Part shown: positions 6,354-10,853 of the stretch, piece by piece | Layout: every line of letters begins with the position of its first letter | How positions within the stretch are numbered: position 1 is the stretch's first letter | Origin: Thermoplasmata archaeon | Lineage (GTDB): Archaea > Thermoplasmatota > Thermoplasmata > Thermoplasmatales > Thermoplasmataceae | Direction: 5' to 3' | Assembly: GCA_021833045.1 (NCBI GenBank) | Contig: JAKBGP010000058.1 | Coordinates: forward strand, 1-10,853 | Length of the DNA: 10,853 bases | Notes under the pieces: generated by a model | Told to the model about the DNA's origin: nothing | Databases searched by the model: none | What the model saw: the letters and a program-made list of their open reading frames with translations, nothing else | Made by a program: the position numbers and the translations under genes

Positions 6354-6391
6354 AGTTAATAAAGTTAATATAATATCTACATGGTGATTAA
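6354..6391 (+). promoter_or_regulatory. Putative promoter and ribosome binding site of the peroxiredoxin gene
   Basis: A tandem AGTTAATA (6354-6361 and 6363-6370) provides a TATA-like box. GGTGAT (6383-6388), a match to the archaeal Shine-Dalgarno, lies 3 nt before the ATG at 6392. Because there is a real ribosome binding site, this gene is probably read from a transcript with a leader, unlike several neighbours. Confidence 0.45.
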
Positions 6392-7000
6392 ATGCCTATA
6401 GCACTAGGGGAGAAAGTCCCTGATTTTACCGTAAACACATCGAAAGGTCCCATAACCATGTCTTCCTATAAGGGAAAGTGGGTTTTACTGTTTTCACATC
6501 CAGGAGATTTTACTCCGGTATGTACAACTGAATTCATGGCTTTTACAGAAAGATATGATGATTTCAAGAAACTTGGAGTAGAACTAATTGGTCTCAGTAT
6601 TGATAGCGTATTCAGCCATATAGCCTGGATAAGAGATATTAAGGAAAAGTATGGAGTAGAGATACCCTTTCCCATAATTGCTGACGTGAACAAGGAAGTA
6701 GCAAATATATTCAATATCATAAACCCGGCTGATGGAATGACTGTGAGGGGTATATTCATAATTGATCCAAATCAGAAGGTAAGGTGGATGGCTTACTATC
6801 CTGCTGAAGTTGGAAGAAGCATATCAGAACTCATTAGGGTTCTCAAGGCCCTTAAATTCAACTGGGATAGAAAACTAGCAACACCCGCCAACTGGCAGGA
6901 AGGTGATCCAGGAGTCATGGGAGCACCGGGAACACTTGAAGAAAGTTACGCAAGAGAAAAAGATGGCGCTGAGAGATGGTATCTTAAAAGAGTCAAATGA
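6392..7000 (+). CDS. Peroxiredoxin, 1-Cys (Prx6-like archaeal type)
   Basis: A thiol peroxidase that reduces hydrogen peroxide and organic hydroperoxides, 202 aa, cytosolic. The thioredoxin-like fold starts at once (GEKVPDFTVNTSKG). The active-site motif is HPGDFTPVCTTE with T41 and the peroxidatic C44; the supporting arginine is R119 in TVRGIFIID. The Prx6-type C-terminal extension contains TPANWQEGDPGVM (164-176). C44 is the only cysteine in the protein, so there is no resolving cysteine, unlike the archaeal homologue ApTPx with extra C-terminal cysteines. Its sulfenic acid must be reduced by a partner thiol protein; the two-CxxC oxidoreductase encoded 0.5 kb downstream is a candidate (inference). 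The start ATG 6392 has a GGTGAT ribosome binding site. The stop overlaps the next ATG by 4 nt. Confidence 0.93.
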   Translation: MPIALGEKVPDFTVNTSKGPITMSSYKGKWVLLFSHPGDFTPVCTTEFMAFTERYDDFKKLGVELIGLSIDSVFSHIAWIRDIKEKYGVEIPFPIIADVNKEVANIFNIINPADGMTVRGIFIIDPNQKVRWMAYYPAEVGRSISELIRVLKALKFNWDRKLATPANWQEGDPGVMGAPGTLEESYAREKDGAERWYLKRVK

Positions 7001-7335
7001 CCGATTGCGCAATGTACAATCTCACACTGGATGGATCACATCCATCCACCATATGTGTGGAGATTTCAAATTTGAGGCCATCACTGGAGTCCCTATATGA
7101 AATGTTAGATTCCGAATACCTTTCAGAATATTTGTCCGATTTCATTTCCGACTTTGCAAGAACTGATGAAATTATGCCAGAAGATCACACACTTGGCTTC
7201 GTCATAATTAACTCGAAGAAGAAGCATCTTTCATTTGCATTCAATGGATTGAAAGAGAACTATATTAAGGATATCAGGGAAATCGGAACTAAGATTCAGC
7301 AAAAGGGTTACACAGTTGAATATGATATTGAATGA
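6997..7335 (+). CDS. Hypothetical protein translationally coupled to peroxiredoxin
   Basis: A 112-aa acidic protein of a family I do not recognise. The ATG lies in an ATGA overlap with the peroxiredoxin stop (6997-7000); a second ATG at 7012 is the alternative. It reads MTDCAMYNLTLDGSHPSTICVE..., has an acidic helical middle (SLESLYEMLDSEYLSEYLSDFISDFA, shown here only in part as about residues 29-54), then strand-like segments (TLGFVIINSKKKHLSFAF, about 64-81) and a helix-plus-strand ending. Two cysteines (C4, C20) are near the N-terminus but not as CxxC. It has no membrane helix. The tight coupling suggests joint expression with the peroxiredoxin and perhaps a part in the same response. A strong hairpin lies within its first 60 nt. 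Confidence 0.7.
   Translation: MTDCAMYNLTLDGSHPSTICVEISNLRPSLESLYEMLDSEYLSEYLSDFISDFARTDEIMPEDHTLGFVIINSKKKHLSFAFNGLKENYIKDIREIGTKIQQKGYTVEYDIE
7023..7059 (+). other. Strong hairpin near the start of the peroxiredoxin-coupled gene
   Basis: A perfect 9-bp inverted repeat, TGGATGGAT (7028-7036) and ATCCATCCA (7040-7048), with the 3-nt loop CAC. An outer CACAC (7023-7027) can pair with GTGTG (7055-7059) across a one-sided 6-nt bulge. It lies inside coding sequence, 23 nt after the peroxiredoxin stop. It could slow ribosomes or define an mRNA end, or be coincidental. Confidence 0.5.
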
Positions 7336-7440
7336 TGTAATCAAAATTAAAACAAATTTTTCATTATTTTAAATCACGCTTAATTCTTAAATTTTATATT
7401 GCCACAAATAGATGCTATTATAAAGTGCCGTGTGATCAAT

Positions 7441-7449
7441 TTTATATAT
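7441..7449 (+). promoter_or_regulatory. TATA box of the protein disulfide oxidoreductase gene
   Basis: TTTATATAT, with its centre 26 nt before the ATG at 7471, is exactly the spacing for a leaderless transcript. This is one of the reasons for choosing that ATG over the upstream TTG at 7399. Confidence 0.55.
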
Positions 7450-7470
7450 CCAGCAATGTATGAGGTTTTC

Positions 7471-8154
7471 ATGATAAACGAGAATACTGAACACTCAGCA
7501 CTCATAAGGGAAGAAGATAAAAGATTTTTGACAAACCAGTTCAGGAAGAAGCTGAGCAAAACTGTAACTCTGATAGTATTCACATCAAGTGACAAGAAAT
7601 GTATGTACTGTGATAAAGCAGTTGAAATTATTGAAGAGGTTTCCAGCCTGAGCGATAAGATCAAGACAGTGAAATACTCCTTTGAAAATGATAGGGAAAT
7701 GGTTGAAAAGTATAATGTAAAAAAGTACCCTGCCATTATTGTAACATCAGAAAGAATTAGGGATAGTAGGGTTGTTTTCTATGGCCTGCCATCCGGGTAT
7801 GAATTCGGTTCCCTCGTGGAGAGCATAGAGAGTGCTTCCATGGATGAACCTGAGATTGCAGATAAGGCTAAAGAAATAATTTCAGGGATCAATATGCCTG
7901 TTAAAATAACTGTTTATATCACACCTACGTGCCAGTATTGTCCCAGGGCAAGTACCATAGCAAACAAATTTGCCATACTGAATCAAAACATAAGTTCCGA
8001 AATTACAGAAATCCTGGAATTTGGGGATGAAGATGAGATAAAAGATATAGAAAAGGTTCCATACATTAAGGTAAATGACAGAATTATAGTAATAGGAACG
8101 CACACTGAAGAACAGTTTGCAGAATTTGTAATGGGAGCTACCAAAGAACAATAA
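7471..8154 (+). CDS. Protein disulfide oxidoreductase (PDO, two thioredoxin folds)
   Basis: A glutaredoxin/PDI-like thiol-disulfide oxidoreductase of the Pyrococcus PDO type, cytosolic; it makes, breaks or shuffles disulfides and can pass electrons to peroxiredoxins. 227 aa from ATG 7471, almost the 226 aa of the Pyrococcus protein. Two thioredoxin-fold units each have an active site: CMYC (C44, C47) and CQYC (C154, C157). The cis-prolines are at P87 (KKYPAIIV) and P197 (KVPYIKV). An open frame extends to a TTG at 7399, but ATG 7471 fits better: it restores the family length and N-terminus (MINENTEHSALIREEDKRFL) and has a TATA box at leaderless spacing, with GAGGT (7462-7466) just upstream as well. 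No signal peptide. It is a single-gene unit, probably functionally tied to the peroxiredoxin upstream. Confidence 0.93.
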   Translation: MINENTEHSALIREEDKRFLTNQFRKKLSKTVTLIVFTSSDKKCMYCDKAVEIIEEVSSLSDKIKTVKYSFENDREMVEKYNVKKYPAIIVTSERIRDSRVVFYGLPSGYEFGSLVESIESASMDEPEIADKAKEIISGINMPVKITVYITPTCQYCPRASTIANKFAILNQNISSEITEILEFGDEDEIKDIEKVPYIKVNDRIIVIGTHTEEQFAEFVMGATKEQ

Positions 8155-8167
8155 ATGTGATTTGCGA

Positions 8168-8179
8168 AAGATATATTAG
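8168..8179 (+). promoter_or_regulatory. TATA box of the YbjQ-family gene
   Basis: AAGATATATTAG, centred about 27 nt before the ATG at 8200. No Shine-Dalgarno is present between them, so a leaderless mRNA is expected. Confidence 0.5.
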
Positions 8180-8199
8180 TATAATAAAGTTGTTGAATT

Positions 8200-8565
8200 A
8201 TGGAGAGCAACGAAATTATTGCAGTATCGACAAACTACATTACTGGATATCGGGTTACAAAGGTTTTTGGAACGGTTTGGGGATTGACCGTAAGAAGCAG
8301 AGGAATCGGTGGGAATGTTATGGCGGGTCTGAGATCTCTGAAGGGAGGGGAGATAAAGGAATACATAACATTACTAAACGATGCAAGGAATATTGCACTT
8401 CAGAGACTTAAGGATGAAGCAAAGTCACTTGGAGCTAATGCCATACTGGATGTGAGATTTGATTCATCTGATTTTGCTCAGATGATGACGGAAATAGTGG
8501 CCTATGGTACTGCTGTTATAGTAGAACAAACTGGCAAGCAGGGAGATCTTGTATCACTTTCCTGA
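8200..8565 (+). CDS. YbjQ/UPF0145 family protein
   Basis: A 121-aa member of the YbjQ (UPF0145) family, small proteins that assemble into pentamers; the biochemical role is unsettled, although they are often labelled heavy-metal-binding. The conserved order is visible: ITGYRVTKVFGTVWGLTVRSR (15-35), the glycine-rich AGLRSLKGGEIKEYITLL (42-59), the helix ARNIALQRLKDEAKSLGANAIL (62-83), then strands VRFDSS and EIVAYGTAVIVE. No cysteine or histidine is present, so classical thiolate metal binding is unlikely here. The ATG at 8200 is preceded by a TATA box at leaderless spacing. It is followed by 74 nt and the tat promoter, so it looks monocistronic. Confidence 0.85.
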   Translation: MESNEIIAVSTNYITGYRVTKVFGTVWGLTVRSRGIGGNVMAGLRSLKGGEIKEYITLLNDARNIALQRLKDEAKSLGANAILDVRFDSSDFAQMMTEIVAYGTAVIVEQTGKQGDLVSLS

Positions 8566-8608
8566 TTTTACAGTTAATAACGGAATATAATTGCAAATAG
8601 ATCAAAGA

Positions 8609-8618
8609 CTTAAATAAT
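8609..8618 (+). promoter_or_regulatory. TATA box of the tatAC operon
   Basis: CTTAAATAAT, centred 26 nt before the tatA ATG at 8640, again the leaderless spacing, with no Shine-Dalgarno in between. Confidence 0.5.
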
Positions 8619-8639
8619 CAATTTACATTTAGTATTATT

Positions 8640-8939
8640 ATGATAGATTCACTATGGGAATGGCTGATAGTAGGTGTTGTTATACTAGCCTTGTTTGGAA
8701 GCGCCAAGAAAATCCCAGATTTTGCCAGAAACCTTGGAAGGGCAACAGGTGAATTCAAGAGAGGACAGACGGAGATACAGCAGGAAATTAAGAAATCATT
8801 GCTGGAGCCTGAGAAAGTTAACACCCCTGAAAACGAGAAATTAATTGCACTTGCACAGTCAATGGGAATTGAAACAAGCGGAAAGGATCCGAAACAGATA
8901 AAGGTTGAGCTTTCAGAAAAGCTTAAAAGTGATAATTAA
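8640..8939 (+). CDS. tatA: Twin-arginine translocase subunit TatA
   Basis: The pore-forming subunit of the Tat pathway, which exports folded proteins carrying twin-arginine signal peptides. 99 aa. It has a short N-terminal membrane helix (about 5-18, WEWLIVGVVILAL), the conserved hinge F19-G20, then the amphipathic helix SAKKIPDFARNLGRATGEFKRG (21-42, basic face), all in standard TatA/E order. The C-terminal half is charged and poorly conserved, ending in a small helical segment (about 60-99). No second tatA or tatB is seen, so a TatA-TatC minimal system is likely, as in many archaea. Its stop overlaps the tatC ATG by 1 nt (TAATG), so translation is coupled. Confidence 0.93.
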   Translation: MIDSLWEWLIVGVVILALFGSAKKIPDFARNLGRATGEFKRGQTEIQQEIKKSLLEPEKVNTPENEKLIALAQSMGIETSGKDPKQIKVELSEKLKSDN

Positions 8940-9775
8940 TGGAAAATGGCCCGCTGAAGGTCATTACAAATAATATTGATGAACTGCGTTTCAGGGTTAT
9001 AAGAATTGTAGTTCCGATTCTGGTCTTTTTTAGCATTTTTTTGCTGTTTGATCTAAGGTCATTTTATATTGATCTTGGGTCTATTTCCTTTCATTTTCCC
9101 TTCATTTATCCTGATCCCTATGAAAACATGGGAGCACAATTCCTTAAACTCATAATTGACCATGTAATAACAGAACATTTCCAGCTGATTGCCATTAAGC
9201 CCACAGATGGTGTTGTGGCTGATTTTTACTCCTGCCTGTTCTTATCCATTATTGTAACTTCGCCAAATATTTCATACCAGACGGGAAAGTTTATTGGACC
9301 TGCGCTTAAAGCCTCAGAAAAGCATCTGATTAAGACAACAATTTACCCAGCACTTATACTATTCCTGATTGGAGCACTTGTGGGATTCTATTTTGTAGCC
9401 CCGCTTATGTTTAGAATACTGTATGACTTTGATCTTGGCGTTGGAGCCCAGCCTACAATGAGTATAACTTCCTTTGTCTCATTTTTCTTCATCTATGTTC
9501 TTTCCTTTGGATTATCCTTTGAAACACCTGTGATAATGGTTGGGTTGACCTATTTATCAATCGTACCAGCAAGCTACTGGAGGAAGAACTGGAGATATGC
9601 CATAGTGGCGGCACTTATCTTCGGTGTAATATTTTCTCCAGGAGTGACAGGATTTACCATGATTCTACTCGCCATACCCATAATCGCCCTTTATTTTGTT
9701 GGAATTTATGCATCCCAGAGAACGGAGAGAAGGAAAAATAATGAAATTCAGAAAGATCTAGGCGGTCTCTCTTAA
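8939..9775 (+). CDS. tatC: Sec-independent translocase subunit TatC
   Basis: The multispanning receptor for twin-arginine signal peptides. 278 aa with six apparent membrane segments: about 21-38, 95-110, 133-157, 175-205, 219-233 and 237-257. The cytoplasmic N-terminal motif is kept as NIDELRFRV (E15, L16, R17, R19), although the usual His-Leu before it is absent. The SFETP motif of the fourth segment retains its glutamate (E195). The loop between the last two helices reads FSPGVTGF where bacterial TatC usually has a PPD-type motif, so the usual aspartate is missing. An extra-membrane loop of about 55 residues (39-94) after the first helix is long and carries PYENMGAQFLKLI. The C-terminus is basic. 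The last 18 nt overlap the convergent crotonase gene; five T follow the stop (9776-9780). Confidence 0.92.
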   Translation: MENGPLKVITNNIDELRFRVIRIVVPILVFFSIFLLFDLRSFYIDLGSISFHFPFIYPDPYENMGAQFLKLIIDHVITEHFQLIAIKPTDGVVADFYSCLFLSIIVTSPNISYQTGKFIGPALKASEKHLIKTTIYPALILFLIGALVGFYFVAPLMFRILYDFDLGVGAQPTMSITSFVSFFFIYVLSFGLSFETPVIMVGLTYLSIVPASYWRKNWRYAIVAALIFGVIFSPGVTGFTMILLAIPIIALYFVGIYASQRTERRKNNEIQKDLGGLS

Positions 9776-10483
9776 TTTTTGCCGGAAAGACTCAAGTTCT
9801 TTTAATCTGATTGTTTTTGTGTTAATTGTTTCTATGTGATGGGCATAAGCCTTTATGATCTCATTTTTCATAAACCTTGAACCCTTTATTCTCCTGAAGA
9901 AAGTGTTATTTAATGAAATGGCCATGTTTTCGGCGTCTTGAAGATTTCCATTGCGAAATATTATACCATGTTCCAGTGACTCATTAAATGTTAAGATCCT
10001 CCCCGTGGCAAGTTCCTTCACAGTGTTGCCTGGAATGAAATGCCTCATTCCTTCAGGAGGTATTATGATTGATGGGAAGTTAAAAAGAATATCCGGTAAA
10101 CCATATTTACTGTTTTTTTCGCCAACAGAATAGTCACTTATCAGGGTTAGTTCAAGTCCTGCCCCAAGGGTGAACCCCTTACAGTATGAAACAACAGGTG
10201 CCTCATAGTTTCTTATGAGTTGCATTATTCCAGTTCCCAGAGATACAACTGACAACAGGAAATCATTGTCTTTTACAAGATGACATGAACAGTCGTAACC
10301 CATTGAAAAATTATCTCCCCTAGATCTGATGACCACAGGTTTAAAATTACCATCTGAAGTTATTGCGGATAAATTTATGAATAATTGCTGCAGAACTTCC
10401 ATATCCATTGAATTCTCAGGTATATTATTTATAATTAAAGAATGAAGAACATCATTTTCCTCATGAATTACCTTATTGCTCAG
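9758..10483 (-). CDS. Divergent crotonase-family (enoyl-CoA hydratase/isomerase) protein, probable CTG start
   Basis: A crotonase-superfamily protein, likely acting on acyl-CoA thioesters. The first ATG (10408) gives 216 aa and cuts off the family's first strands. The frame upstream is clearly coding: NKVIHEENDVLHSLIINN then PENSM matches the usual ...ItLNrPe.NaM opening. No ATG, GTG or TTG exists between there and the in-frame stop (10505-10507). The CTG at 10483 gives MSNKVIHEEN..., a 241-aa protein of near-normal length, and overlaps the upstream TGA as CTGA, the same 4-nt pattern as the other junction in this operon. Oxyanion-hole elements are FSMGYD (59-64) and GFTLGAGLE (103-111, E111 matching the first catalytic Glu). 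The second catalytic Glu of the PE motif is Asp131 (GLPD). Real family, uncertain substrate; the start is an inference. Confidence 0.7.
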   Translation of the reverse strand: MSNKVIHEENDVLHSLIINNIPENSMDMEVLQQLFINLSAITSDGNFKPVVIRSRGDNFSMGYDCSCHLVKDNDFLLSVVSLGTGIMQLIRNYEAPVVSYCKGFTLGAGLELTLISDYSVGEKNSKYGLPDILFNFPSIIIPPEGMRHFIPGNTVKELATGRILTFNESLEHGIIFRNGNLQDAENMAISLNNTFFRRIKGSRFMKNEIIKAYAHHIETINTKTIRLKELESFRQKLRETA

Positions 10484-10752
10484 TACATTGTCAGGTTGTA
10501 TCTTTCATCAACCTCCTCGTATGTCTTCCTGTCACTGATGCCGAGGATTTCTGAAACTTTTTTCATGATGCTTTCGTATGGTGAGTCTTCCTTTCCTTCA
10601 ATATATGGCCATTCTTCTCCTATGATCAGTCTTTTGGCCTTATCACTGTACAAAAACTGATAACCTTCCTTTTTCATCTCATGGATTCGCTCTGCAACCT
10701 CTTCAGGTTTTTCAAGATTACTGAACATGTGTTCAAGTTCTCCTATCATCAT
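10480..10752 (-). CDS. Hypothetical 90-aa protein
   Basis: An acidic, mostly helical soluble protein I do not recognise. The N-terminal helix includes LEHMFSNLEKPEEVAERIHE, the middle has strand-like YQFLYSDKAKRLIIGEEWPYIEG, and a second helix covers SIMKKVSEILGISDRKTYEEV. It has no cysteine, membrane segment or known motif. The start is ATG 10752, with GGTGAT (10760-10755 on the minus strand) 2 nt before it; ATG 10749 is a close alternative. It overlaps the upstream partial gene by 4 nt (ATGA) and the crotonase gene downstream by 4 nt (CTGA), so all three are co-translated in one operon. Confidence 0.7.
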   Translation of the reverse strand: MMIGELEHMFSNLEKPEEVAERIHEMKKEGYQFLYSDKAKRLIIGEEWPYIEGKEDSPYESIMKKVSEILGISDRKTYEEVDERYNLTMY

Positions 10753-10853
10753 AGATCACCACATCTTTTGCCATTGAATTCCGGGAACCTCACATTATAT
10801 CTATCAGCAGCATAATACAGATGATATATGAAATTCTTTAGAAAGCCCTCCTT
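10749..10853 (-). CDS. C-terminal end of an unidentified protein (5' end outside window)
   Basis: An open frame enters from the right edge and ends at TGA 10751-10749. It encodes 34 residues (KEGFLKNFIYHLYYAADRYN then VRFPEFNGKRCGDL). Its stop overlaps the ATG of the next gene by 4 nt, and the next gene's ribosome binding site lies in its last codons. This is the geometry of a real operon partner. The piece is too short and unfamiliar to name. Confidence 0.6.
   Translation of the reverse strand, partial: KEGFLKNFIYHLYYAADRYNVRFPEFNGKRCGDL

Noticed and set aside
6295..6391. Search for a detached Lon protease domain after the ATPase gene
   Set aside because: The gap is short and AT-rich, and the next gene is a complete peroxiredoxin; no Ser-Lys protease motif in any frame.
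7399..7470. TTG start that would lengthen the PDO by 24 residues
   Set aside because: The extra residues are not family-like, a TATA box falls inside them, and ATG 7471 gives the family length.
1..10853. CRISPR arrays, insertion sequences, prophage genes or tRNAs
   Set aside because: No regularly spaced repeats, transposase or integrase motifs, terminal inverted repeats or tRNA-like folds were found by eye on either strand.

Overview
The window reads as a piece of a chromosome from an AT-rich, acidophilic Thermoplasmatales-type archaeon (Thermoplasma, Ferroplasma, Picrophilus or Cuniculiplasma relatives). Three genes point there: an HU-like protein that closely matches Thermoplasma HTa, an archaeal DnaG, and the gamma subunit of aIF2. 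Several genes have an A/T-rich TATA-like box about 26-27 nt before the ATG and no ribosome binding site, which fits leaderless transcription, also common in this group. I see no insertion sequence, CRISPR array, prophage, rRNA or tRNA.

Layout, left to right. (1) The 3' half of the aIF2-gamma gene (+) runs tail to tail, with a 28-nt overlap, into an endonuclease III-like DNA glycosylase (-). (2) An AT-rich gap of about 400 bp leads to the HTa gene (+), which ends in a T-rich terminator. (3) A minus-strand pair with a 4-nt overlap follows: a TIM-barrel protein related to AP endonuclease IV and a small conserved protein. (4) A divergent promoter region holds an imperfect duplication of a promoter-plus-start-codon module. 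(5) It leads into dnaG and, 3 nt later, a Lon-like AAA+ ATPase that has a zinc ribbon and no protease domain. (6) A redox group follows: a 1-Cys peroxiredoxin coupled to an unknown small protein, then a two-thioredoxin-fold protein disulfide oxidoreductase. (7) A YbjQ-family protein is followed by a minimal Tat export pair, tatA and tatC, joined by a 1-nt overlap. (8) The right end is a minus-strand operon: the tail of an unknown gene, a 90-aa unknown protein, and a divergent crotonase-family protein, each pair overlapping by 4 nt.

The main themes are genome maintenance (HTa, glycosylase, Endo IV relative, DnaG), thiol/peroxide redox chemistry, and protein export. Most of the window is ordinary housekeeping. 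The points most worth a second look are: the crotonase gene, whose conserved N-terminus can only be reached with a CTG start that overlaps the upstream stop codon; the protease-less, zinc-ribbon Lon-like ATPase directly behind dnaG; the duplicated start module before dnaG, which creates a 44-codon out-of-frame upstream ORF; the histidine-rich linker in DnaG; and the Endo IV relative that appears to have lost several metal ligands. All family assignments come from reading motifs by eye, without database searches.
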